Positions 17,501 to 24,382 of a stretch of 34,918 bases of DNA are shown in pieces; within the stretch, counting starts at the first letter, position 1; each line of letters starts with the position of its first letter. The translations under genes and the position numbers were made by a program. This DNA is from CAZJJK01 sp964546285. Its GTDB lineage: Bacteria; Spirochaetota; Spirochaetia; Treponematales; Breznakiellaceae. Under the pieces are notes generated by a model. That model was not told where the DNA came from. It was given only the letters and a program-made list of their open reading frames with translations, and made no database searches. The stretch covers positions 1 to 34,918 of the forward strand of contig CAZJJK010000022.1 in assembly GCA_964546285.1 (NCBI GenBank). Direction: 5' to 3'.

Positions 17501-18362
17501 CAAAGCTTCTTTATTCGCCGCTTTTTCTGATCAAATTGACGGCTTCGCTCGGCTTCTGACTTGGATAGATTCCGATACGGCAGCTTTCGTCGCAGAGGAC
17601 CTTGGCTTAAACAAGGCTGGCACGGCGGCACCGACTAAGGAGCTTTTACGCCAGCTTAGATCGGATTTGCTATCCAGTCCTTATCTTTTTTATTTTATCG
17701 CCGGTCATTTTATCTTTTCTATTTTACGGCCGCTTATAAGCGCGGACGCGACTGGGGAGGAGGCTCGGCGCTTGATTGATCATTGGTGTCTGGATCGTAA
17801 ACTCCGCGAAAGACTGGCTGATTTTGGCGTAGAACCGGGAATAGGGTTCCGCCTGATTAGCCTCCTTAAAATCGCGGCTTCTTTATTGCCGCCTGAATCA
17901 GCCCTCGCTATCGGCGCGGCCATCACCGCGGCCGCGGCTTCAGGTACTTCGCCAAGCTCGGCGGCCCTCGCGGCGGCGGGACAGCGGATGAAGGACCCTA
18001 AACTAGGGCTGCTCTCTCAACTGACGCGGATTCTAGCCAATGAAGAAGTCAAATCCTTCCTTGGAGTTCATATTTTCGATGGCGTTCTTTGGTTTAACAA
18101 GGAACGTTTCTCGGAAGCGCTAGCACTGGGAACCTGGATAGCTTTAGCGGAATCGCGGCAAGCGGCTGAGTCTCAAACGCGTAAACAGGGGCCTCAGAAA
18201 CCAAGCGCGCCGCGATCATCGGAAAAAGCGCGTTGGGCCGCGGTGATTGAGGAGATAATCAACGCTTATACGCTGCTAAGGGCTGGCGAAGCCGCCGCTG
18301 GATATCATTATGACAAATTAGGCGAAGCGGTTTTAGCGGCCGCGGCGGAGCCTAAGCGTTAA
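14580..18362 (+). CDS. Large GH13 alpha-amylase-family protein (1260 aa)
   Basis: A central GH13 barrel at about residues 315-760 carries DMVPNH (419-424), VRFDAAMTLAKKH with the nucleophile Asp539, and LLLAEAFWMMEG with the acid Glu604. The third acidic site appears as NNPDEETA (Asp665), where most members have His-Asp. The first 310 residues and the last 450 or so have no domain I recognise. There is no signal peptide, so it is probably cytoplasmic. It starts inside the malQ stop (ATGA overlap) with an AAGGA site. Coupling to malQ suggests glycogen or maltodextrin processing, for example debranching, glucanotransfer or glucan phosphorolysis support. The precise reaction is not known. Confidence 0.88.
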   Translation: MKSYHLRLRSLEENNQDRSVAQDTGFSARREFHIRKEVRDRYNFDASLFALSGNVLFTDFRAVRDFASKLNAKVNPLLHPERRIQAGRLNAMGLIDEILHYVCKLYAEQKAPNLFSGALKRLDSKFGSIKVDLLLKRFLERFPPVAVYRGEDTIENYLKNKESGESQRAVALEELVLLKLANMNPAFEPYAFLFDENGIDLNGDYKNLIQELQTYFKALPPFGPDNHTIWDLLRSPAVEEPYSLTGQLEYIRTHWGLFLGKYLLRMLTSLDVVKEEEKPVFFGPGPTRAYVYSELEQEYERFSPDQDWMPRTVLIAKSTLVWLSQLSKKYGKGLSRLDEIPEAELDELASRGFTGLWLIGLWERSPASREIKRRCGNNEAAASAYSLYDYDIAQELGGWPALETLRDRCAWRGIHLASDMVPNHTGIDSRWIIEHPDRFVQLKESPFPAYSFNGGKLADRDDIGIYLEDHYYEKTDAAVVFKRVDFRSGETRYMYHGNDGTSMPWNDTAQIDFLNPQAREAVIDTIVAVCKQFHIVRFDAAMTLAKKHIQRLWYPEPGSGGDIASRSEHGLPSDEFNRLMPNEFWREVVDRCAKEAPDTLLLAEAFWMMEGYFVRTLGMHRVYNSAFMNMLKAEENAKYRATILNTLEFDHEILKRFVNFMNNPDEETAVAQFGKGDKYFGVCTLMVTMPGLPMFGHGQIEGFEEKYGMEYRKAYREEAPDTGLIHRHEHEIFPLLKKRYLFSGSDNFALFDLIDARGTLNENVFAYSNHSGGERALVVYNNAYARAEGHLQWATASIPKGKAEGKHSVRKNLVSALDLGDCGGAYIFFREQRSGLWFIRDGNTLSQEGLFVSLDGYQCQVFLDIHSAEDDAERHYGRLCEALGGSGVHDIQAAIQDLFLEDLYSAFNKLADRAYFDGLAELMRRPVTTKDIASFLEACRPAFDRFVSVADQYLTGALGDYGSFPRDEEAAALDKASLFAAFSDQIDGFARLLTWIDSDTAAFVAEDLGLNKAGTAAPTKELLRQLRSDLLSSPYLFYFIAGHFIFSILRPLISADATGEEARRLIDHWCLDRKLRERLADFGVEPGIGFRLISLLKIAASLLPPESALAIGAAITAAAASGTSPSSAALAAAGQRMKDPKLGLLSQLTRILANEEVKSFLGVHIFDGVLWFNKERFSEALALGTWIALAESRQAAESQTRKQGPQKPSAPRSSEKARWAAVIEEIINAYTLLRAGEAAAGYHYDKLGEAVLAAAAEPKR

Positions 18363-18377
18363 GCTAAACTGAGGACT

Positions 18378-19610
18378 ATGGACTACTGTATACGTTCTCC
18401 ACTAAAAGCCGGGTTCGCTGTCCGGCTGGTCGGCTGGAGCGCTTTAGATCGTTATTGCGGATTAAACGAACTCCCCTATCAGTTCGCGGCGACAGACGCG
18501 GACTTGGGCCAGCTAGCGCGCGTTTTTGAAAAGCTGCGCTATCCTGGCGCTGACCTAGCGGACGCCGCTGTTGATAGGGAAGGATTAGCTGACGCTGAAA
18601 TCAAGGAAATCAATAGCGGTGAAAAAAGCGGCGCTTCCGCCTCGCTGGATGACGATAGACGGAGCGTATGTTATTTCCGTTGTCTAGAAAAAACTGAAAA
18701 CCCTCCGTTCGCCTTTCGCGTGCTGTCCTTTTCCTGGGATATAGACAGCACGGTCTATCGAGATCCGTATGATATGTACCCTATTATCCGGCGCTTCCGC
18801 GACGGAAGGACAGCCGCCCCACCCTGGTTCAGCGATCAGGATTGTCCGGCGAAAACGCCAGCGTTTTTTGCCGCCGCGGAAGCGGCCCTGATCATCGCTC
18901 GCTATAAAGAAGCCGCCGGGCCTGATGAAAGCTACTTGGGTGAACTGACTAAGCTTATCGCCAAGCTTGAGGACCGGTCCCTTCTCCGCGTTGAAGCCCA
19001 AAGGGTTTTATTGGATAGCCTTTTGCTTTCGCGAAGAACCGACCTGGGCTTTAAGCTCCTGCTGAAAAGCGGATTTGTGGTTGCCCATTGGCCAGAGCTG
19101 GCCGTTCTTGATCAGGTTCCCCATTCCAAGGACTACCATCCTGAGGGCAATGTCTGGCAGCATACCATGGAGACGTTTAGGCATAGAAAATTCTTATCGC
19201 TTTCTCTCTCCTTAGCTCTGTTGCTCCATGATACGGGTAAGGCCGACGCGGAAAGCGGCGCGGGGCATCGTTTTGATCAGCACGCGGAATTAGGTGTCAT
19301 CATCGCGCGGCGTTTTCTAAAACGCCTTGGTTATGATTCCGTGTTTACTGAACAGGTTCTCTTCCTAATACGCAATCATATGTTGCCAGCCGCCCTGCCG
19401 CGTCTGCCCCTTTATCGGATTGAAAACGTCTTGGAATCGCCCAACTTCCCCCTGCTCCTGGAACTCTATCGCTGTGATGAGTCATCCTCGTACAAGGGCT
19501 TGGATGGTTTTTTCGCCAGTTGCGCCGCTTATAGAAATTACCTGAAAAATGTTAAAAACCCATACCGCTCCGCCAATGGCAAACTCCTCCTTCGTAAACT
19601 AGGTTTATAA
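18378..19610 (+). CDS. HD-domain protein with degenerate CCA-adding-enzyme-like nucleotidyltransferase region
   Basis: 410 residues. The C-terminal half matches the HD phosphohydrolase region of tRNA nucleotidyltransferases: HPEGNVWQHTMETF (His262), LLLHDTGKAD (His284-Asp285), then His302 and His334. The N terminus aligns by eye with the same family (RLVGWSALDRYCGL, FAATDADLGQLARVFEKLRYPG). However, the expected GG motif is GW, the RD is DR, and the DxD catalytic pair is not seen. Nucleotidyltransferase activity is therefore doubtful, while a metal-dependent phosphatase or phosphodiesterase activity is plausible. The start is backed by a GAGGA site. It lies 15 bases after the GH13 gene and may share its message. 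Confidence 0.8.
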   Translation: MDYCIRSPLKAGFAVRLVGWSALDRYCGLNELPYQFAATDADLGQLARVFEKLRYPGADLADAAVDREGLADAEIKEINSGEKSGASASLDDDRRSVCYFRCLEKTENPPFAFRVLSFSWDIDSTVYRDPYDMYPIIRRFRDGRTAAPPWFSDQDCPAKTPAFFAAAEAALIIARYKEAAGPDESYLGELTKLIAKLEDRSLLRVEAQRVLLDSLLLSRRTDLGFKLLLKSGFVVAHWPELAVLDQVPHSKDYHPEGNVWQHTMETFRHRKFLSLSLSLALLLHDTGKADAESGAGHRFDQHAELGVIIARRFLKRLGYDSVFTEQVLFLIRNHMLPAALPRLPLYRIENVLESPNFPLLLELYRCDESSSYKGLDGFFASCAAYRNYLKNVKNPYRSANGKLLLRKLGL

Positions 19611-19758
19611 ATAAGACGATACTAAAAGGTCTTATACCAATGAATAAAGACATTTTTATCAGTCGCGATATTTCGTTAAGTTCATATATCATATCGTTAT
19701 AATAAACTTTACGCCATGAATGCGAGAGCCTTATCCACTAATAAGCGCTTTTTGGAAT

Positions 19759-19789
19759 AAGCTGAGAACCAATCACGTTTTTTCAGCTT
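19759..19789. promoter_or_regulatory. Operator-like inverted repeat over the trpB2 -35 region
   Basis: AAGCTGA (19759-19765) and TCAGCTT (19783-19789) are perfect inverted arms 17 bases apart. An outer pair AAGCGC (19743-19748) / GCGCTT (19790-19795) extends the symmetry. The right arm overlaps the -35 hexamer, which is a position suited to repression. Confidence 0.4.
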
Positions 19790-19816
19790 GCGCTTTTAAA
19801 AGAACTATGATATAAA
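19788..19816 (+). promoter_or_regulatory. Candidate promoter of trpB2
   Basis: TTGCGC (19788-19793) and TATAAA (19811-19816) are separated by exactly 17 bases. The predicted transcript start is about 50 bases before the ATG at 19874. Confidence 0.55.
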
Positions 19817-19873
19817 AGCCATATCGATGTATCTATACATAGTAACATCGCAATTCAATATTTTGGAGCGAGT

Positions 19874-21265
19874 ATGTCCGTAATCGATAAGAAACCCGTT
19901 TCCCCGATCAAGGTTTTCCTTTCCGAATCAGAAATGCCCAGGCAATGGTACAATCTTGCCGCCGATTTTAAGACGCCGCCTTTACCGCCCTTGGGGCCGG
20001 ACGGCAAACCGGTCACCGCTGAAATGATGTCAGCCATCTTCCCGATGAACCTGATTGAAATGGAAATGTCCAGCCAGCGTTGGATAGATATTCCTGAGCC
20101 GGTTCTTGATATCCTATTCAAATGGAGACCCTCGCCGCTGCATCGCGCGGTCGCTCTGGAAAAGGCGCTGGGAACGCCAGCCCGTATCTACTATAAAAAC
20201 GAAAGCGTTTCACCGGCGGGCAGTCATAAGCCGAATACCGCGGTAGCTCAGGCTTATTACAATAAAATTGCCGGGATCAAAAAGCTTACAACGGAAACCG
20301 GCGCCGGCCAGTGGGGCAGCGCTCTCGCTTTCGCTTGTTCGCTGTTAGGTCTTGAGTGCAAAGTGTATATGGTTAAAGTGAGTTTTGAGCAGAAACCCTT
20401 CCGAAAAATGTTGATGCAAACCTGGGGCGCCAATTGTATTCCCAGTCCTAGCGCCACAACCGCCGCCGGACGCTCGGTCCTGGCTAAGGATCCGGAATGT
20501 CCCGGCAGCCTAGCTATCGCCATCAGCGAAGCGGTCGAGGAAGCGATAGCGGATAAGAGCGGAAAAACTAAATACTCTTTGGGATCCGTTCTGAACCATG
20601 TCATGCTCCATCAGACCATCATTGGCCAGGAAACAAAGAAACAATTGGCCATACTCAATGAAAAAACGCCGGATATCGTCATCGGTTGCGCCGGCGGCGG
20701 CTCAAACTTCGCCGGCTTATCTTTCCCCTTTATTAAAGACAAGATCGAAGGCGCTAATATCGATATACAAGCGGTTGAGCCTCTCTCTTGTCCCACCCTA
20801 ACGCGCGGACCTTTCGCGTACGATATAGGCGATATGTCCGGCATGACGCCCCTCCTTCCCATGTATACACTGGGTCACGAATTTATTCCTGACCCCATCC
20901 ATGCCGGCGGACTTCGCTATCATGGCATGGCTCCGCTAGTATCAAAGGCCGTTAAAGACGGGTATATTTCGCCTAAGGCTATCGGCCAAAACGAGTGTTT
21001 TGAAGCCGCCATCACCTTTGCCCGGACGGAAGGCTTAGTGGTCGCGCCGGAAACAAGCCACGCCATCGCTCAAGTTATCCGTGAGGCGAAACAAGCGACA
21101 GAGGAAGCTAAGGAAAAAGTAATCGTATTCAACCTATCCGGTCATGGTTTATTGGATTTGGTAGGATATGAGAAATTCCTTACCGGCCGCTTGCAAGACC
21201 ACGAACCTTCGCTAGAAGTCCTTGCCCGTTCCTTGGACTGTATAAAATCGTTTCCCAAACCATAA
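19874..21265 (+). CDS. trpB2: Tryptophan synthase beta chain, TrpB2 type
   Basis: 463 residues, longer than classical TrpB (about 400) and typical of the TrpB2 branch. It is a PLP enzyme that joins indole and serine to make tryptophan. Motifs seen are SVSPAGSHKPNTAVAQAYY with the PLP lysine Lys119, TETGAGQWGSA with the catalytic Glu141, the phosphate-binding GCAGGGSNFAG (271-281) and FNLSGHGLLDL near the end. No trpA or other trp gene is adjacent. TrpB2 proteins are often considered indole-salvage enzymes that act without TrpA. It is a single-gene unit with its own promoter, dyad and strong terminator. Confidence 0.93.
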   Translation: MSVIDKKPVSPIKVFLSESEMPRQWYNLAADFKTPPLPPLGPDGKPVTAEMMSAIFPMNLIEMEMSSQRWIDIPEPVLDILFKWRPSPLHRAVALEKALGTPARIYYKNESVSPAGSHKPNTAVAQAYYNKIAGIKKLTTETGAGQWGSALAFACSLLGLECKVYMVKVSFEQKPFRKMLMQTWGANCIPSPSATTAAGRSVLAKDPECPGSLAIAISEAVEEAIADKSGKTKYSLGSVLNHVMLHQTIIGQETKKQLAILNEKTPDIVIGCAGGGSNFAGLSFPFIKDKIEGANIDIQAVEPLSCPTLTRGPFAYDIGDMSGMTPLLPMYTLGHEFIPDPIHAGGLRYHGMAPLVSKAVKDGYISPKAIGQNECFEAAITFARTEGLVVAPETSHAIAQVIREAKQATEEAKEKVIVFNLSGHGLLDLVGYEKFLTGRLQDHEPSLEVLARSLDCIKSFPKP

Positions 21266-21267
21266 AG

Positions 21268-21303
21268 AAACAGCCGCCTGGGGCATCCCCAGGCGGCTGT
21301 TTT
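21268..21303. terminator. Strong bidirectional intrinsic terminator after trpB2
   Basis: AAACAGCCGCCTGGGG-CAT-CCCCAGGCGGCTGTTT forms a perfect 16-base stem with a three-base loop, followed by T residues on the plus strand and flanked by an A-run that serves the minus strand. It stands between trpB2 and the convergent SDR gene and can stop both. Confidence 0.92.
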
Positions 21304-21342
21304 ATATAGCGCCTACAGTGAGGCACTTATCCGTATATACAT

Positions 21343-22059
21343 TCAAAAAGGCAGTTCAGAGCCGGACCAGTCAACAAATAAGGGACCGTTTTTTGGCAAT
21401 CGTTCTATTAGCTCTTTAAGAAGCTTTGCTTGATACGCCGGGCTGACCGGCGCTTCCTGCCCACCCATCTCCGATGAAAACCAGCCGGGGTGAACGGCGA
21501 ATACGTCTATGCCCTCTTCAGACACACTGTTCCGTAACAGCTTGGCGAACATATTGAGAGCCGCCTTGGACATGCAATAACCGAATTCGCTTACGCGCCG
21601 GCTTAGCCTTATAGAACCGGCTTCGGAAGAGATAAGGACAACGCGAGAAGGCCGACGCAATAGCGGTAAAAAGGCCTTAACGACGGCCACAGGGGCCGCG
21701 GCGTTCACCAAAAGGCTTTCTTGAACCGCCGTCAATGACGCGCGGGGAAGGTCTTTCTTATCATGCTCCAAATGTATGGCCGCGTTATGTACCAAAAGGT
21801 CAATCACGCCATAAGCGCGAAGCTCTTGGGCCGCCAGTTCAAGGGAATTCTCATCGCGAATATCGCCGTGTATCCAATGGAGATTGGGCTTAGCGCTGGA
21901 AGCGGCCGCCAATCTATCGTCGACGCGCCGCACCAAGCCAAAAACCGTACGGCCCATAGCCGCCCATTCCTGCGCCAACTCAAAACCCAAACCGCGCGAG
22001 GCGCCGACAATCAAAATAGTCTTTCCTCGGGAAAGAGCGGCGTTATCAGCGCTCATCAT
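21343..22059 (-). CDS. Short-chain dehydrogenase/reductase (SDR)
   Basis: 238 residues of classical SDR type. The nucleotide site is VGASRGLGFELA (19-30), and HNAAIH contains the structural NAA motif (92-94). The catalytic set is VLISSEAG (Ser144/Ser145) with YCMSK (Tyr161, Lys165). The substrate is unknown, and the NAD or NADP choice cannot be settled by eye. Its ATG overlaps the stop of the receiver gene by four bases (ATGA), so it is the last gene of the parA-parB-receiver-SDR operon. Why an oxidoreductase is coupled to partition genes is not explained. Confidence 0.87.
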   Translation of the reverse strand: MMSADNAALSRGKTILIVGASRGLGFELAQEWAAMGRTVFGLVRRVDDRLAAASSAKPNLHWIHGDIRDENSLELAAQELRAYGVIDLLVHNAAIHLEHDKKDLPRASLTAVQESLLVNAAAPVAVVKAFLPLLRRPSRVVLISSEAGSIRLSRRVSEFGYCMSKAALNMFAKLLRNSVSEEGIDVFAVHPGWFSSEMGGQEAPVSPAYQAKLLKELIERLPKNGPLFVDWSGSELPF

Positions 22060-22424
22060 AAGCCCATAACCTGACGCAGGGCGGCCGTCAACTCCGTTGA
22101 ACTGAAGGGTTTCGTTAAAATACTCTTGGCTCCAAATTGTTGGACCAGTTGCCGGAAAGGCTCGGAGTCAGTCCTAACCTTCCCCGTCATGATGACCACC
22201 GGCAGCTCAGGACGCTCGTCGCGGAGACGCATCAGCAATTCCACTCCCCCCCTGCCAGGAAAAACAATATCAATAAGCGCCGCGTCAATTCCCTCAAGGG
22301 CCAGACGTTTTTCGGCCTCCTCAATCGACGCGGCGGTTTCTACGGTAAAACCATTTTTTTCCAAAATAGCGGAAGCGATATCCAAAATGCTCGATTCGTC
22401 GTCTACTATGAGAACGGTGGGCAT
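22056..22424 (-). CDS. Stand-alone response-regulator receiver domain (CheY-like)
   Basis: 122 residues, a receiver domain and nothing else. The phosphorylation site is ALIDIVFPG (Asp52), with acidic residues Asp8/Asp9, the conserved threonine in VVIMTG (Thr80) and the lysine in ILTKPF (Lys105). No output domain and no histidine kinase are nearby. It starts nine bases after parB with an AAGGAG site. It is not called cheY because no chemotaxis gene is present. Confidence 0.9.
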   Translation of the reverse strand: MPTVLIVDDESSILDIASAILEKNGFTVETAASIEEAEKRLALEGIDAALIDIVFPGRGGVELLMRLRDERPELPVVIMTGKVRTDSEPFRQLVQQFGAKSILTKPFSSTELTAALRQVMGL

Positions 22425-22433
22425 ACATTCTCC

Positions 22434-23390
22434 TTAACGAGCGGTCTTGCCGCCTGCTAAAATAGAATAAAGGCGATCAAGATCATCCATTGAGTAATAA
22501 TCTATTTTCACAAAGCCGCGTTTAAGACCGCCGGAAACAATTACTTTAGTCCCTAGGGCGTCAATAAATTTTTGCTCTATCGCCGCGAGATCGGGGTCCT
22601 TCACTTCTGGCCTTTTCGTCTTAACCGTTCCGCCCGAGGCGCGGCCGCCGCCATTAAGCTTGGCGGCGAATTTCTCGGCTTCGCGAACCGAACAGCCCTC
22701 TTCCATAATGCGGTGGAACAGAACATATTGATCGGCCGGATTTATCACGGAAAGGAGAGCCCGGCCATGACCGGCCGTTATTGAACCCTCGGCCAGAGCC
22801 GCCAACATTTCTTCCGGTAATTTGAGTAAACGCAGAGCGTTCGCCACCGTGGATCGTTTCTTTCCAACCTTCGCGGCCACCTCATCCTGCGAAAGGCCGG
22901 TCATCATCATGAGCCGTTTATAGGCTGACGCTTCTTCCACTGGATTCAGGTTTTCTCGCTGGACATTCTCTATCAAGGCCGCTTCCATCCGACCCTCATC
23001 GTCATAGGAGCGGATAACGGCGGGAATTTCAGATAAGCCCGCCAAACGGGCCGCCCGACAACGCCTTTCGCCGGCGACAATGATATAGCCGCCTAAACCG
23101 TCTAATTCCACCACCACCGGCTGAATCACGCCACTCTCACGAATGGAATCCGCTAACTCGCTGAGAGCGGACTCATCGAACACCCGCCTTGGCTGATTCG
23201 GGTTGGCCCTAATCAGATCCAAGGGCAGACGCAGTTCGCCCGTCGCACCGGCCGTTCCGGCGGAAACCGGCCCACCCGCATCGGGTCCAGCGGCCACGGT
23301 TTCACGAGCCGCGGCGGAAGCCGCGGAATCATCATCAAGTCCAGCTAATAGGGCATCAAGACCCTTTCCGAGACCAAATTTAGAGGCCAT
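22434..23390 (-). CDS. parB: Chromosome-partitioning protein ParB (Spo0J family)
   Basis: 318 residues. It begins GLGKGLDALLAG, the ParA-interacting start typical of ParB, followed by a linker rich in Ala, Gly and Asp (20-50). The CTP-binding domain shows NPNQPRRVF, VVVELDGLGGYIIVAGERRCRAARLAG (GERRCRAA at 107-114) and ENVQRENLNPVEEA. A helix-turn-helix follows (GLSQDEVAAKVGKKRSTVANALRLL, about 165-190). It would bind parS and slide as a CTP-dependent clamp for origin segregation. It overlaps the end of parA by 11 bases and has a GAGGTG site. No clean parS site was found in the window. Confidence 0.96.
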   Translation of the reverse strand: MASKFGLGKGLDALLAGLDDDSAASAAARETVAAGPDAGGPVSAGTAGATGELRLPLDLIRANPNQPRRVFDESALSELADSIRESGVIQPVVVELDGLGGYIIVAGERRCRAARLAGLSEIPAVIRSYDDEGRMEAALIENVQRENLNPVEEASAYKRLMMMTGLSQDEVAAKVGKKRSTVANALRLLKLPEEMLAALAEGSITAGHGRALLSVINPADQYVLFHRIMEEGCSVREAEKFAAKLNGGGRASGGTVKTKRPEVKDPDLAAIEQKFIDALGTKVIVSGGLKRGFVKIDYYSMDDLDRLYSILAGGKTAR

Positions 23391-24138
23391 GTTCCAACAC
23401 CTCGGCCGTTAAGGCTTTATAGCTACGAGCCCCAACGCACAGGGGATCATAGAGCGAAATTGGCAAGCCGTGGGAGGGAGCCTCCGACAACCTAATATTT
23501 CTTGGGATTATCGTTTTGAATACGCGATTCTTAAAATAAGAAGTCACTTGCCGAACAACATCTTGAGCTAAACGGGTACGCTGATCAAACATTGTAAAGA
23601 AAATACCGCCAATCACCAAGTCCATGTTAAGACTCTTTTGGATACGCTTGAGCGTCTGAAGGAGCAGAGTAAGCCCCTCAAGAGCGTAGTACTCGCATTG
23701 CATAGGAATAAACACTTCATCAGCCGCGACAAGACCGTTCAGGGTCAGGACGCCCAGAGAAGGCGGACAATCGATCAGGATATAATCAAAATGCCCCCGC
23801 GCGGGTTCAAGCGCTCGCTTAAGGAAATAATCACGGTCCGTCTTTTCAACCAATTCCACCGCCGCTCCGGATAAATTGATATTCGCGGCGATAACGAACA
23901 GTCCGTCCACCATGCTTGGCTGAACGCACTGGTCCAGACTAGCCGAGTCCGCGATCAATTCATAGGAACCCGGCAAAGACCGGTTAGCGCCGATACCGCT
24001 TGTGAGATTGGCTTGAGAGTCAAAATCCACCAACAAGACCGACTTGCCGGCCTCCGCTAAATAAGCGCCGATATTCACGGCGGAAGTGGTCTTTCCGACT
24101 CCTCCCTTTTGGTTTACAAATACATAGGTCTTTGACAT
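23380..24138 (-). CDS. parA: Chromosome-partitioning ATPase ParA (Soj family)
   Basis: 252 residues. The deviant Walker A is NQKGGVGKTTSAVN (Lys11 and Lys16), followed by VDFDSQANLTSGIG and the Walker B region YILIDCPPSLGVLTLN. It acts with ParB to segregate the chromosome. The frame extends to 24201, but the ATG at 24138 starts the standard MSKTYVFVNQKGG. A TGC-TATACT extended -10 element at 24146-24154 ends only seven bases before this ATG and there is no real Shine-Dalgarno, so the message may be leaderless. It is the first gene of a four-gene operon. Confidence 0.95.
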   Translation of the reverse strand: MSKTYVFVNQKGGVGKTTSAVNIGAYLAEAGKSVLLVDFDSQANLTSGIGANRSLPGSYELIADSASLDQCVQPSMVDGLFVIAANINLSGAAVELVEKTDRDYFLKRALEPARGHFDYILIDCPPSLGVLTLNGLVAADEVFIPMQCEYYALEGLTLLLQTLKRIQKSLNMDLVIGGIFFTMFDQRTRLAQDVVRQVTSYFKNRVFKTIIPRNIRLSEAPSHGLPISLYDPLCVGARSYKALTAEVLEHGL

Positions 24139-24145
24139 CGTCTTT

Positions 24146-24154
24146 AGTATAGCA
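24146..24154 (-). promoter_or_regulatory. Extended -10 promoter element for the parA operon
   Basis: On the minus strand TGC-TATACT is an extended -10 box. No good -35 lies at the usual distance. Transcription would begin at or next to the parA ATG. Confidence 0.4.
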
Positions 24155-24206
24155 TAGCCGATCACGCCGCGACCACGCAATGCCGCTTTTACGATGATCA
24201 ACGCTA

Positions 24207-24235
24207 TTGAATCGAAAACGGCTAAAAGTTATGCT
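24207..24235 (+). promoter_or_regulatory. Candidate promoter of the DRTGG/HAD/CBS-HATPase/PHP cassette
   Basis: TTGAAT (24207-24212) and TATGCT (24230-24235) lie 17 bases apart. Transcription would start near 24242, right at the ribosome site of the small ORF. It is divergent from parA. Confidence 0.4.
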
Positions 24236-24251
24236 CCAAGAGGAGGCTTCG

Positions 24252-24371
24252 ATGATCCACTCAATAAACGATACCACACCGAGTATCCATAGGAGCGTTC
24301 ACCGCCTCAAACGGGCCAAACGCCAGCCAACTGGCTTCGCGAGCCGGCTTAGCCTAGCGCTAAGGCGTTGA
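24252..24371 (+). CDS. Small ORF, 39 residues, basic, upstream of the signalling cassette
   Basis: The ATG at 24252 is preceded by GAGGAGG (24240-24246) with a five-base spacing, one of the best ribosome sites in the window. The product starts MIHSINDTTPSIHRSVHRLK and is rich in Arg, Lys and His. It ends at TGA 24369-24371, whose last base is the first base of the AGGGGA ribosome site of the next gene, so terminating ribosomes are well placed to re-initiate there. No family is recognised. It could be a leader peptide, a small functional protein or a chance frame. Confidence 0.45.
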   Translation: MIHSINDTTPSIHRSVHRLKRAKRQPTGFASRLSLALRR

Positions 24372-24382
24372 GGGGAAAGACG

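Larger units (their letters stand above)
19611..19873 (+). promoter_or_regulatory. Intergenic region upstream of trpB2 with promoter and dyads
   Basis: 263 bases without a gene. The best promoter is at 19788-19816. A second TATAAT sits at 19698-19703 with a poor -35. A weak seven-base stem (ATAAGAC/GTCTTAT, 19611-19635) follows the HD gene but lacks a T-run. GGAG at 19865-19868 is the ribosome site of trpB2. No leader peptide rich in tryptophan was found. Confidence 0.5.
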
